Source: Bacillota bacterium (GTDB lineage: Bacteria; Bacillota; JADQBR01). Taken from it: DNA of 64,000 bases. Location of the stretch: positions 1 through 64,000 of the forward strand of contig JADQBR010000006.1 of NCBI GenBank assembly GCA_016278515.1, read 5' to 3'. The notes below the pieces were generated by a model. It worked only from the letters and a program-made list of their open reading frames with translations. It did no database searches and was not told the DNA's origin. Positions within the stretch are counted from its first letter, which is position 1. Each line of letters opens with the position of its first letter. Made by a program: the position numbers and the translations under genes. Below, in pieces: positions 35,098-44,386 of the stretch.

Positions 35098-36468
35098 ATG
35101 AATCAACCAGCTCAGTTAGGTACAGAAAAAATCCCCAAACTACTATGGAAATTTTCCATTCCTGCTATCGTAGGGATGTTGGTCAATGCAATATATAATG
35201 TAATAGATAGGATTTTTATCGGTCACGGAGTAGGCTCACTGGGGATAGCCGGGGTTACCGTAGGCTTTCCGTTCATGTTAGTCATCATGGCCTTTTCCAT
35301 GCTAATTGCGATCGGGGCCACCTCGCTGATATCAATTAAACTAGGTGAACAAAACAAAGCAGAAGCTGAACTGATATTAGGAAATGGAATTGTATTGCTC
35401 ATATTGATATCCTTAGTAATGTCAGTAATCGGGACCATATCATTAACCCCTCTGCTACGCCTTTTTGGTGCTAGTGAAGCAGTACTGCCTTACGCCAGGG
35501 ATTACATGAGAATAATTGTATTTGGAACAGTCTTAATGTCTACCGGTTTTGGAATGAGTAACTTTATCAGGGCTGAAGGAAACCCAAAATTTTCCATGTA
35601 TACCATGCTGCTGGGAGCGGTATTAAATATAATATTAAACCCTATCTTTATTTTTGTCTTAGACTGGGGAGTAGCAGGAGCCGCCATAGCAACTGTGTTA
35701 GCACGAACTGTGGCTACAGGCTGGATACTATACTATTACTTAACAGGTAAAAGTATTTTAAGAGTTTCTTTAGCCAATTTTAAGCTGCGTCTTCCAATTA
35801 TTAAACAAATTCTAGCCATTGGTATGGCACCTTTCGCCATGCAACTCTCCAACAGTCTGCTACAAGTCATCATGAACAACAGCCTAGGTTATTACGGAGG
35901 CGATATAGCTATTGCAGGTATGGGGATCACCATGAGCATCGCTACGCTTATGTTTATGCCTATCATTGGTATTACCCAGGGTGCCCAACCCATTATTGGT
36001 TACAACTATGGTGCCAAACAGTATGACCGGCTAAAAGAGACCCTAAAACTAGCAATTTTAGCAGCAACTGCAATTGCCACTATTGGTTCAGTTGCAATTC
36101 AACTGTTTCCCGGACAATTCATCGGCTTATTTAACAATGAAGATATGCAGTTGCTGGAATTAGGTACGCACACTTTAAAGATTTTTCTCATTGCTTTCCC
36201 AATCGTAGGTTTCCAAATTGTCGGAGCCAACTATTTCCAGGCAGTGGGCAAGCCAAGACAAGCAATGTTCTTAGGCTTATCCCGCCAAGTATTGGTATTA
36301 ATACCCTTACTCTTAATTATGCCGAGGTTTTTGGGTTTAAATGGCATTCTTTATTCCGGCCCAATCTCAGACTTGATTTCATCGATCTTAGTAGCCATCT
36401 GGTTAGGAAAAGAAATACGAAATCTAAATGAACATCATAAGGCCGCAACTGCACCGCAATTGGATTAG
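35098..36468 (+). CDS. MATE-family multidrug efflux transporter
   Basis: 456 residues and about 12 membrane segments. MATE marks are FSIPAIVGMLVNAIYNVIDR near the N-terminus, GHGVGSLGIAGVTVGFP, and GAQPIIGYNYGAKQYDRL. It exports cationic compounds using a Na+ or H+ gradient. GGAGG precedes the ATG. It overlaps the frame before marR, so the two are co-transcribed. Confidence 0.94.
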   Translation: MNQPAQLGTEKIPKLLWKFSIPAIVGMLVNAIYNVIDRIFIGHGVGSLGIAGVTVGFPFMLVIMAFSMLIAIGATSLISIKLGEQNKAEAELILGNGIVLLILISLVMSVIGTISLTPLLRLFGASEAVLPYARDYMRIIVFGTVLMSTGFGMSNFIRAEGNPKFSMYTMLLGAVLNIILNPIFIFVLDWGVAGAAIATVLARTVATGWILYYYLTGKSILRVSLANFKLRLPIIKQILAIGMAPFAMQLSNSLLQVIMNNSLGYYGGDIAIAGMGITMSIATLMFMPIIGITQGAQPIIGYNYGAKQYDRLKETLKLAILAATAIATIGSVAIQLFPGQFIGLFNNEDMQLLELGTHTLKIFLIAFPIVGFQIVGANYFQAVGKPRQAMFLGLSRQVLVLIPLLLIMPRFLGLNGILYSGPISDLISSILVAIWLGKEIRNLNEHHKAATAPQLD

Positions 36469-36508
36469 ACAACAGATTACAAGTTTTTATCCAAAAGGAG
36501 CGAAAGCA

Positions 36509-36973
36509 ATGACCATAACCAACAGCAATTCCATCGGTAAATGGATCTCTGTTTTATACCGATACTCCCAAATTTATATAGATAAAGAACTAAAGTCCTA
36601 TAATATTGGCCCAGGTCAGTTTCCATTTTTGATTCTTCTATTAAAAAGTAACGGGATAACTACACAAGATTGGCTGTCTAAGTGCCTTAACATTGATAAA
36701 GCAACCACGACCAGAGCTTTAACTAAGTTGGAAAGGTCAGGTTACATTACTCGAAAGGTTAATCCCATTGACAAACGAGCCAGGATAGTTACAGTTACGG
36801 ATAAAGCAGTTAAATTAAAACCGATACTTCATCAGATATCGGAAACATGGACAACAAAACTTACTGCTGGTTTTAGCGATTGGGAAAAGGAACTGATTGC
36901 AACAATGTTAGAAAAATTGGCGGGTAATGCAGAGCATATTATCCGTGAAGAACTATCTATTGATGAAAAGTAA
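36509..36973 (+). CDS. MarR-family transcriptional regulator
   Basis: 154 residues. The winged helix-turn-helix contains TTQDWLSKCLNIDKATTTRA and LERSGYITRKVNPIDKRARI with the wing. It is likely an autoregulated repressor of the MATE gene; a palindrome overlaps the promoter. ATG 36509 is six bases after GGAG; the longer frame starts inside the MATE gene without a ribosome site. Confidence 0.9.
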   Translation: MTITNSNSIGKWISVLYRYSQIYIDKELKSYNIGPGQFPFLILLLKSNGITTQDWLSKCLNIDKATTTRALTKLERSGYITRKVNPIDKRARIVTVTDKAVKLKPILHQISETWTTKLTAGFSDWEKELIATMLEKLAGNAEHIIREELSIDEK

Positions 36974-37091
36974 TCTATTATTCATATACATAAACTGTTT
37001 ACTCCTCACCCGGTCAGTAACGAATTCCTTCTCTGCTTCATAGTATGTATTGTATCTGTTTACGTACGAAGTAAGAGAAAGGAGGGTAAAT

Positions 37092-37193
37092 ATGCCTGCT
37101 GAAAGTGGTAGTTACTATGGTGGTAGCAGTTTTATTTGGATTTTCTGTATAATTATTTTCTTCATCTTCTTTACCGGCCTATTTGATTATTAA
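37092..37193 (+). CDS. Very small hydrophobic protein, YjcZ-like
   Basis: 33 residues: MPAESGSYYGGSSFIWIFCI then a phenylalanine/isoleucine-rich membrane segment and GLFDY. The Gly/Tyr N-terminus plus single helix resembles the small YjcZ-type sporulation proteins of Firmicutes. GGAGGG is six bases upstream. It is too short for routine prediction. A terminator follows. Confidence 0.65.
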   Translation: MPAESGSYYGGSSFIWIFCIIIFFIFFTGLFDY

Positions 37194-37210
37194 GAAAGCT
37201 CAGTATACCT

Positions 37211-37248
37211 AAAGAAACCGGTGCTATCCGTAGATAGCCTGGTTTCTT
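37211..37248. terminator. Terminator hairpin between the small protein and the sigma-54 regulator
   Basis: AAGAAACC...GCTATC-CGTA-GATAGC...GGTTTCTT makes a long imperfect stem between convergent genes. The flanks are short of a T tract on the plus strand, so strength is uncertain. Confidence 0.6.
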
Positions 37249-37284
37249 CGTTAAATAACTTTCCATTTCCAAACATTTCTTCAG

Positions 37285-38994
37285 TTACTCTTCCTGGTAT
37301 TGGTTTAACTTATAATACAAAGTGGACAGGGAAATGTTTAGGGCTTTAGCAGCCGCTTTCTTCCCCACAACCGACCTGCCGTATTTATTTAGAGCTTTAA
37401 ATAACATCTTCTTTTCTAGTTTATCCAGAGGGAAAATTTCATCAGTCTCGTCAGTAAATTCATCAACAGCAGTTTCCAACTCCAAGTAACTACTTACTGT
37501 GTTTACTTTTATATAATTGCCCTCAGTTAATAACATTGCTCTCTCAAGTATATTCTCCAATTCCCTAATATTTCCCGGCCAATGATACTTTTTAAATATG
37601 TCTAAGGCTTGTAAATCAACCCCTAATATATTTTTACTCAACTTAAAGTTAAGCTTTTTTATAATGTGGTTAACCAACAAGGGAATATCTTCTACTCTAT
37701 CCTTTAATGATGGCAGGAAAATCTCAAGCACATTGAGCCGATAATAAAGATCCTGCCTAAAATCACCATCTTGAACCATCCGTTCAAGGTTCCTGTTGGT
37801 CGCAGCGATAATACGGACATCTACTTTAATTGTCTGAGTCCCTCCAACTCTTTCAAACTCCCTTTCTTGCAATACACGCAATAGTTTAGCCTGCAACGAG
37901 AGCGAAAGGTCTCCAATTTCGTCTAAAAAGATGGTCCCATTGTTAGCCAGTTCAAACTTTCCTTCTTTGCTTTTGACCGCACCAGTATATGCACCCTTCT
38001 CATAGCCAAATAATTCGCTTTCCAAGAGATTTTCCGGAATGGCAGCACAATTAATTTTCACAAAAGGGTGGTCCCTCCTTGAACTTTCGTGATGAATGGC
38101 ATTGGCAATAACTTCTTTTCCGGTACCACTTTCCCCAAGCAATAAAGCGTTGGCATTCGCTTTTGAGGCCATTTCGGCAAGCTTAATAACTTTTTTAAAA
38201 GCGGGGCTCCGCCCGATGACATCATGTAAATTAAAACTGACGGGTCTGAAGTGGTCCAATTCCTCATGCAAACTTCTAATCACGCTATTGCTACGTTCCA
38301 ATTCCTTTGTTAAACGAGCAACATCAGATATATCTTGGAAGATTACAACCGCACCTGTCATCTTACCATCTACAGTAATGGGTGACGCGTTAGAAACAAC
38401 CTCGATGTCAGTGCCTTTAACAACGTTCCGTAATTGCTTGACCTGACGCCCAGACTTTAATACCTTAGCCAAAGCACCATCAGGTGAAATATTAAACACA
38501 TTTTTCCCAATTCTATCTTCTCTTTTTACCCCAGTAATATGTTCGAAAGCAGGGTTGACATATTTGACGCTTCCATCTGAATCCGCTACCTGTATCCCTT
38601 CCTGTGCAGAATTTAGGATAGTGCTTAGCTCCTCTTTAATTTCTTTGTGACTAAGCAAGTGCTCACGTTCAATAACTAATAGCATCATCAAATTCGCTGC
38701 ATCTGCCTCAATGAGGGTTATTCCTGGCTTCAGGCACTGACGAATACTATTTTGGACCGACACCATTCCTGTCGCCTCAATAATTACATCCAGTTTGGGA
38801 AGTGAAAACAAATCTATAAAATCCAAGGTAACAAAAATACCTTTTTTTTGTGCTAATGCTATGCCTGGTGCGTGCAAGTTGCTATCCGCTACCGCAACAA
38901 CCTTTATTTGAGTTAAACCATCTAAATTACGAAGTACCGTAGTTCCTCCCCTGCCCATACCAACAATACCTACATTTATAACCTTTTTTGTCAA
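37285..38994 (-). CDS. Sigma-54-dependent activator with an N-terminal NAD-binding-like domain and PAS domain
   Basis: 569 residues. Domain order: a Rossmann-like start (GIVGMGRGGTTVLRNL, VVAVADSN, LDVIIEATG; about 1-115) like homoserine/aspartate dehydrogenase cofactor domains; a PAS domain (about 120-235; ADSDGSVKYVNPAF); the AAA+ core with Walker A GESGTGKE, sigma-54 contact loop GAYTGA and Walker B FLDEIGDL; and a FIS-type helix-turn-helix (VGKKAAAKALNISLSTLYYK). The GAYTGA loop replaces the more usual GAFTGA. TTG start with AGGTGAG upstream. It is transcribed in the same direction as the dehydrogenase operon upstream and is the natural activator of its -24/-12 promoter. Confidence 0.9.
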   Translation of the reverse strand: MTKKVINVGIVGMGRGGTTVLRNLDGLTQIKVVAVADSNLHAPGIALAQKKGIFVTLDFIDLFSLPKLDVIIEATGMVSVQNSIRQCLKPGITLIEADAANLMMLLVIEREHLLSHKEIKEELSTILNSAQEGIQVADSDGSVKYVNPAFEHITGVKREDRIGKNVFNISPDGALAKVLKSGRQVKQLRNVVKGTDIEVVSNASPITVDGKMTGAVVIFQDISDVARLTKELERSNSVIRSLHEELDHFRPVSFNLHDVIGRSPAFKKVIKLAEMASKANANALLLGESGTGKEVIANAIHHESSRRDHPFVKINCAAIPENLLESELFGYEKGAYTGAVKSKEGKFELANNGTIFLDEIGDLSLSLQAKLLRVLQEREFERVGGTQTIKVDVRIIAATNRNLERMVQDGDFRQDLYYRLNVLEIFLPSLKDRVEDIPLLVNHIIKKLNFKLSKNILGVDLQALDIFKKYHWPGNIRELENILERAMLLTEGNYIKVNTVSSYLELETAVDEFTDETDEIFPLDKLEKKMLFKALNKYGRSVVGKKAAAKALNISLSTLYYKLNQYQEE

Positions 38995-39343
38995 TCTTGC
39001 TCACCTCATCTGCTACTTCTAATAATTGTAATTAGATTCGACAGATCCATCTCCAGTTCCTTCATTTCCATCAACAGCTTTATAATGCATTAACGAGATA
39101 CTCTTCGCTAAACAGGAACTCACATTGCTTCTTGGACAGACAGTATTTTCCTTATAAAACTCTCCTTGCATACTTTATTATCTATTTTGTAAACTCTCAA
39201 AAGAAAAAATGGCCGTCATTATTATTTACGACATGCCAAAGAATCAAACCTTTTCAATTAGGAAATTTAGTTTATTCGACGTAAAATTTAAATATATTTT
39301 GGAAGGTAAGGGATTACTGTATCCCATACCTTCCTTATTACTG
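38995..39343. other. Intergenic gap between symporter and activator genes
   Basis: A 349-base A+T-rich gap. A hairpin (39301-39334) close to the symporter stop is the only structure found. The promoter for the activator should lie within 38995-39200 on the minus strand, but no clear -35/-10 or -24/-12 was seen. Confidence 0.4.
39301..39334 (-). terminator. Hairpin after the symporter gene
   Basis: GGAAGGTA(A)GGGAT and ATCCC(A)TACCTTCC pair with one mismatch. The downstream tail on the minus strand is A-rich, so it may stabilise the mRNA rather than end it. Confidence 0.5.
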
Positions 39344-40780
39344 TTATTCTTCGTCTTTTACTTCAGTTTCGTATGCCAATTCTGATTGAGGTGTCATAAG
39401 AGAAACTATAATAGTAGATAAAGCAGAAATAGCCACACCCCATAAAATACCAATTGTTAGGGAAACAACTGCACCTACCACTAAACCAACACGAGATCCC
39501 CATGGGGTAACTTTGCTATTATGAACTCCCATAGTGAACATCTCACTGCTATCACGCTTCCAGAGCAGCCCTACCAAAAGTACTGGAACTACACTACCAC
39601 CGGCCATCGTATAGGCTTTAGAGAATAAGCTAATGATGCTAGAAGCATATATTGCAGCAATAGCAGCAAATATACCAACAACGATTGTTATGTTCTTAGC
39701 ATACTTTACTAACTGCTGATCTGGAATGTCGGGAGCAAAGGGACGAATTAAATCGTTTACAATAATAACAGAAGCCGAATTTAAATTAGAATCCGCACTT
39801 GACATGGCCGCAGCCAGAATAAGTGCAAACACCATCGCGGTAATGCCCATAGGCACTTGGTTTGTCATAAGCCAAGGCATAGCATTAGCAGCGTCCATAG
39901 TAGGATTTAAAGCTTTTGCTACAAGACCAACAATAGCTGTTAAAGAAACCGCTGTTATTGCAAGTACCCCACTAATAAACATTCCACGCCTAGCTGTTTT
40001 GCTATCTTTTGATGCAAAGCATCGCTGCCAATAAATCTGCGCAGCCAGCACACCAAATGAACCGGTAATAAATTTATTCAATATTGTCCCCATGGGAATC
40101 TTGGTATTAGTCAGTTCTGCTGCACCAACTGCAACTAACTTTTCATTTAGAACTGTTAGGCTAAAATCAATTGGCGCTAAGGCATAAATGTAGAAAATAA
40201 CCCCAAAAATTATAACCATTATGCCCTGAATCAGATCAGTCCAGACTACTGCATATATTCCTCCTAGGTAAGTATAAAGAATGAAAACGGCTGAAAACAC
40301 AATAATTACTGGAAGCGGATCTAACCCTGTAAATTGGGCGAATATTGCGCCTAAACCTTTCCCCTGGCCACCAACCCAAGCGATCATAATAGAGGCAGTC
40401 AGCACACCAATAATTGCCCTCGATGCCTTATCCCGAATAATCAGGTCGTCCATCATTTCTGAAATAGAAATGTAAGTAAACCGGCCTGCCAAACCGGCAA
40501 ATGCCAAAGCAAATAGTATCTTAGAACCTTGTTCACCAAAAATAAACGGAATTTGAGTATACCCTATCTCATAAGCTTTTGAAGCATGGCCGATAAAATT
40601 ACCGGCACCCATAATTGTAGAAACGTCTGTAAAAAGCACCATAATCAAAGGTAGACTTCCACCGGCAATAGCGTACTGTACAAAACTACTGCTGGCATTA
40701 TCTTTTACCCGCCAGGAAATCCAGAAAAACACGGCACAAAAAACAATAGTGATAATCCAAGTCATTGTTGCTAAACTCAT
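39344..40780 (-). CDS. Sodium:solute symporter (SSS family), amine or imino-acid uptake
   Basis: 478 residues and about 13 membrane segments. The family marks are TDVSTIMGAGNFIGHASKAY early and MVFALILAAAMSSADSNLNS in the middle. The substrate is not visible in the sequence, but its place in the dehydrogenase locus suggests it imports the compound that the pathway oxidises. ATG with AGGAGGG upstream. Confidence 0.88.
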   Translation of the reverse strand: MSLATMTWIITIVFCAVFFWISWRVKDNASSSFVQYAIAGGSLPLIMVLFTDVSTIMGAGNFIGHASKAYEIGYTQIPFIFGEQGSKILFALAFAGLAGRFTYISISEMMDDLIIRDKASRAIIGVLTASIMIAWVGGQGKGLGAIFAQFTGLDPLPVIIVFSAVFILYTYLGGIYAVVWTDLIQGIMVIIFGVIFYIYALAPIDFSLTVLNEKLVAVGAAELTNTKIPMGTILNKFITGSFGVLAAQIYWQRCFASKDSKTARRGMFISGVLAITAVSLTAIVGLVAKALNPTMDAANAMPWLMTNQVPMGITAMVFALILAAAMSSADSNLNSASVIIVNDLIRPFAPDIPDQQLVKYAKNITIVVGIFAAIAAIYASSIISLFSKAYTMAGGSVVPVLLVGLLWKRDSSEMFTMGVHNSKVTPWGSRVGLVVGAVVSLTIGILWGVAISALSTIIVSLMTPQSELAYETEVKDEE

Positions 40781-40928
40781 TAATAGCCCTCCTATCGATA
40801 ACAGTTTTCAAACAATTGCGACTCTTTCTGTAAAAAAATTTCCCTGTTCCTTTATCTTTTTAATCACCACCTTTACTTGCGGCCGGATGAAACCACTTCC
40901 CCACCGCGTCTTTTGAAATACATTTATT

Positions 40929-40963
40929 TGGTAGTTTCGAGTGTTTTACACCCGAAACTACCA
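40929..40963 (-). other. Strong hairpin between moaD and the symporter gene
   Basis: TGGTAGTTTCGGGTGT and ACACTCGAAACTACCA (minus strand) pair over 16 bp with one G-U. No T tract follows on either strand. It may be an mRNA processing or stability element that sets different expression of the upstream enzymes and the downstream symporter. Confidence 0.6.
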
Positions 40964-40971
40964 TATGACTA

Positions 40972-41205
40972 CTACCCACCGGCTAAAGGAGGTAGTAAAG
41001 TTATTTCATCTCCCGGGTTTATAATATCAAGCTGATTTGCCTTTAATCCGTTTACCAAAACCCACATTACTTCATTGTTAGGTATGTAAAGTTTAGCAAG
41101 AACCTCACCAACAGTTGTGTCCTGCTCAACAAGAAGTCCTATCCTTTCTTTTTTGCCTAAATAGTCTTTCAGATAGGCAATGGCTTTAATTTGCACAGAT
41201 ACCAT
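40972..41205 (-). CDS. moaD: MoaD/ThiS-family sulfur carrier
   Basis: 77 residues ending in PPLAGG. The C-terminal di-glycine is the thiocarboxylate site for making the dithiolene of molybdopterin/tungstopterin. It lies 16 bases after the AOR-type frame, the common place for the MoaD that serves tungsten aldehyde oxidoreductases. AGGTGA precedes the ATG. Confidence 0.88.
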   Translation of the reverse strand: MVSVQIKAIAYLKDYLGKKERIGLLVEQDTTVGEVLAKLYIPNNEVMWVLVNGLKANQLDIINPGDEITLLPPLAGG

Positions 41206-41221
41206 GGGTCACCTCATGTAT

Positions 41222-42322
41222 TTAAGAAAATAGTTTGGTCATTTCAGATGCCGGTACGTCAAATACCGTCCCATGGGGAATATTTTTTTCAGTTAGCATA
41301 AATTCAGGCAATCGATCATGCGATTCGTTAAAGCCCGCACGTTTGTTGAAATCTTTTTCAACCCTAAGAATCATTTTTCCTAGATTCACAATGTCCTCCG
41401 GAGCCCACTCAGTGCCGAGTAAGGAATTTGCAATTTCCGTTACTATCGTCAAATCACCTAAGATCGGAGCGCGTGTGAACCAACATAACCCAAGGCTGTC
41501 AAAGTAGGCTGCGGCCTCTTGAAACTTTATAGAGTATTCAATCTGACCTTCAGGCTTTAATGGGTCGGCATCACCACCCAATCCATTACCGCCAGTATGG
41601 TCAGCTCCCATTGGCGAAGTAGCATAAGTTACCCCTGCACCTTTCAAAGTTCGAGGATCATAGGCGGCCAAACTTTGACCTTTGACTGCCGGAATCCTGG
41701 CAACACCTAGTACCCTGCCGGTTATTACCGAGCCATGGCCCAATAAGCGGCCCATGATAGTTCCTTTACCTACTTCCCTAATGAGACTTAACATAGCCTC
41801 TCCATCGCCGAAATCAAGAATTCCTGCTTCCATAGCAATACCAATGGCTGCCCCGGTTTCAACAGTATCTAATCCCAGGTCATCGCAAATCCTATCTGCC
41901 TGAGCTATAACGTCTAAACTACTTACCCCGCAGTTGGCCCCCAACATACCGATTGTTTCATACTCTAAGCCTGCCGTTACATAATTACCTTCACTGCTGT
42001 TAAAAATATTAGAACATTTTATAACACGTCCCGGATGGCAAGCATGCCCAGTTTTTCCACCGCGTTTTGAAATCAATTTAAGAAAAGCATCACCACTAAT
42101 TTCATCAGCCTGTTCGAATTGACCTGAGGAATAATTTCGTGTCGGTAATGCACCCAGTTCATTAACCATTTTTACCAGTGTAGTAGTTCCATAGGTCGGA
42201 AGCACTTTCCCAGTAGTGGGATGACTTTTCAATGCAAGAGCAAACCTTTTGATTGCCGTCTTATACCGTTCAGGTTGTTGCGGTGCAAGACTTGTTTTAG
42301 AATTTGGTTTAGCTATAAGATA
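41222..42322 (-). pseudogene. N-terminally truncated tungsten aldehyde:ferredoxin oxidoreductase (AOR)
   Basis: The frame gives about 366 residues of the AOR C-terminal domains (PTYGTTTLVKMVNELGALPT, MGADHTGGNG, FNKRAGFN), whereas full AORs have about 580-620. The N-terminal pterin-binding domain is absent: frame upstream of the AOR-like APQQPERYKTAIKRFALALK segment is closed by a TAA (42323-42325) inside the end of dapA, so there is no start codon in front. The candidate start TTG 42232 has no ribosome site. In the conserved cysteine cluster one position reads Arg (GHACHPGRVIKC; CGT at 42026-42028, one base from TGT). Probably non-functional. The intact neighbouring moaD is what remains of a working AOR unit. 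Confidence 0.75.
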
Positions 42323-43191
42323 TTATTAACTGTCAATGATTCTCGGATAATTTCTAGTTTAGATTGTGGTATATTGATTAAAGGCAGCCGCAAACCGCCA
42401 ACATCGTGTCCTAGTAAATTCAAAGCCGCTTTCACAGGTACCGGGTTAGTATCAATAAACATTGCTTTAAAAATTCTGTTCAACCGGCCATGGTCCTCTG
42501 CAGCCTGCTTAACATTTCCCTCTAGATAATTTGCAATCATCTTTGCCATTTTGTTTCCAGCCACATGTGCCGCTACACTAATTACTCCGTAACCACCTAC
42601 TGCAAGCATAGGGAGAGTTAGTGCATCGTCTCCGGAATAAACGAGAAAATCCTTAGGACATTGATCCACTATGTCAGCAGCTTGATCAACGTTTCCAGTT
42701 GCGTCTTTCACTGCCACAATATTGTTTATTTCTGCCAAGCGTGCTGTTGTTTCCGGCAGTAAATTAACCCCGGCGCGGCCTGGTACGTTATACAATATGA
42801 CCGGTATGCTAACACTTTCTGCTACTGCCCGAAAATGCTGGTATAAACCTTCCTGATTTGGCTTGTTGTAATACGGGTTGACAATTAACAAGCCATCTAC
42901 GCCTAGCTGCTCCGCTTCCTGACTAAAGCTGATAGTTTGGGAAGTATTATTCGAACCGGTGCCAGCAATTACCGGTATTTCGCCAACTGCCTTTTTTATC
43001 GTCTTAAATAATTCCACCTTCTCATCATGGGTTAGCGTTGGTGACTCTCCGGTAGTACCCGCAACAACCAGGCCGTCGGATCCGTTATCAACTAAAAACC
43101 GTGCTAGTTTTTCCGCTTTTTCAAAATCCACTTGCAAATGTTGATCCATCGGTGTAACCATAGCCGTTAGTATTCGGCCCCATTTAACCAC
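42313..43191 (-). CDS. dapA: 4-hydroxy-tetrahydrodipicolinate synthase family protein (DapA)
   Basis: 292 residues. All canonical DHDPS residues are present: Thr46-Thr47 in GTTGE, Tyr108 in NPYYNKPNQEG, Tyr134 and the carboxylate-binding Arg139 in YNVPGR, and Schiff-base Lys162 in VKDATG. GVISVAAH is also typical. So it could be a genuine lysine-pathway enzyme, although the setting (dehydrogenase operon) suggests a paralogue acting as a catabolic deaminase or aldolase such as those for hydroxyproline. It starts 13 bases after the FAD gene stop. Confidence 0.85.
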   Translation of the reverse strand: MVKWGRILTAMVTPMDQHLQVDFEKAEKLARFLVDNGSDGLVVAGTTGESPTLTHDEKVELFKTIKKAVGEIPVIAGTGSNNTSQTISFSQEAEQLGVDGLLIVNPYYNKPNQEGLYQHFRAVAESVSIPVILYNVPGRAGVNLLPETTARLAEINNIVAVKDATGNVDQAADIVDQCPKDFLVYSGDDALTLPMLAVGGYGVISVAAHVAGNKMAKMIANYLEGNVKQAAEDHGRLNRIFKAMFIDTNPVPVKAALNLLGHDVGGLRLPLINIPQSKLEIIRESLTVNNIL

Positions 43192-43204
43192 ACTAAAACA
43201 CTCC

Positions 43205-44386
43205 TTAACGCTTCAATTTTTGATCGCCAAACCTTGAAATATGGAATAAACTCAAATCTATGGATGACTTACCATGGCATATCAATTCTGTCATAAGCTG
43301 CCCTGTGATAGGCGCTAATGCAATCCCGTCCCCTTCATGACCCGCAGCAATATAATATCCGTTTAATTCCGTTCCCCCTAGAATGGGTAGCCCATCCGTG
43401 GTAGAAGGCCTAAGACCGGCAAAATTTCTAATCATGTTAATATTTCTTAAAGCAGGAATAATTCTAATCGCATTTTGAATAATGGCACTTAATGCATCAT
43501 AAGTAGTGCTCTTATCATATCCGACAAATTCCCTAGAGGCCCCGATTAGTAAATTACCGCTGTCTGATTGACCCAAGGACAAGCCTATACCCATTTGGGT
43601 AGCTTTATCTTTCGCCTTTTCGACAATATCGGGATTATGCTTGGCTGCAATATATTTTGCACTCAGCATGTCTCCCTTTATCAACTTTGGCATCGGTTCG
43701 GATATGACTATTTGACCCCTCCGGGGGCGGATCGGTATATTTATACCTACCATGCGTCCTAGAAACGGTGCATAGGCACCCGTACAATTAACAATATTTC
43801 TTGTTGATATTTGTCCTCGATTAGTCTCTACCGCGGTGATTGCGCCGCTTTCTACCTTAATTCCCGTGACCTCTGTTTGTTGATATATTTCTACTCCCAA
43901 ACGTTTTGCAGACGTTGCAAAGCCTAAGGTTGCATATATCGGATTAACCTGTGCATCCTGATCACTATGAGTTGCACCGATAATGTGCTTGGCTAAAGCC
44001 GGTTGGATGCTCCTAGCTTGCTTGCCGTCTAACAAATCTACTTTCAGCCCTATTTCCCGCTGTTTCTTTACGAACTGTTTCATCACAGCCAATTCTTCTT
44101 CAGTTTCAATGACTATCATGCCACCATCATTAGCATATTCAATGGGATACTCCAGTTCGTCCGCCAATGTTTTATAAATCTCAGCGCTTTTTAGAGCCAA
44201 CTCCAGATGAATGCCCGGCTTCTTGGATTGCATCAATATTGCTTTATCGCAAGCTCCGGATGATTCCGAAGCCAAATCACCCTTCTCAAGTATTACAACA
44301 TCTCGACCTTCCTTTGCCAGGTAATATGCTATTGAGGTTCCGATAACTCCGCCGCCTATTACTACAATCTCCGCTGTCTTTCTCAT
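43205..44386 (-). CDS. DadA/HcnC-like FAD-dependent amine dehydrogenase, catalytic subunit
   Basis: 393 residues. FAD-binding Rossmann motif VVIGGGVIGTSIAYYLAKEG and the late FAGLRPSTTDGLPILG and GHEGDGIALAP segments. It matches the catalytic subunits of hydrogen cyanide synthase-like and D-hydroxyproline dehydrogenase (LhpB-like) complexes that oxidise a C-N bond. It overlaps the [2Fe-2S] gene by 4 bases. Confidence 0.9.
   Translation of the reverse strand: MRKTAEIVVIGGGVIGTSIAYYLAKEGRDVVILEKGDLASESSGACDKAILMQSKKPGIHLELALKSAEIYKTLADELEYPIEYANDGGMIVIETEEELAVMKQFVKKQREIGLKVDLLDGKQARSIQPALAKHIIGATHSDQDAQVNPIYATLGFATSAKRLGVEIYQQTEVTGIKVESGAITAVETNRGQISTRNIVNCTGAYAPFLGRMVGINIPIRPRRGQIVISEPMPKLIKGDMLSAKYIAAKHNPDIVEKAKDKATQMGIGLSLGQSDSGNLLIGASREFVGYDKSTTYDALSAIIQNAIRIIPALRNINMIRNFAGLRPSTTDGLPILGGTELNGYYIAAGHEGDGIALAPITGQLMTELICHGKSSIDLSLFHISRFGDQKLKR

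Noticed and set aside
42313-43191. Assignment of DapA as a hydroxyproline-pathway deaminase
   Set aside because: All DHDPS residues including the carboxylate-binding Arg139 are present, so only the family name is given and the pathway role stays open.
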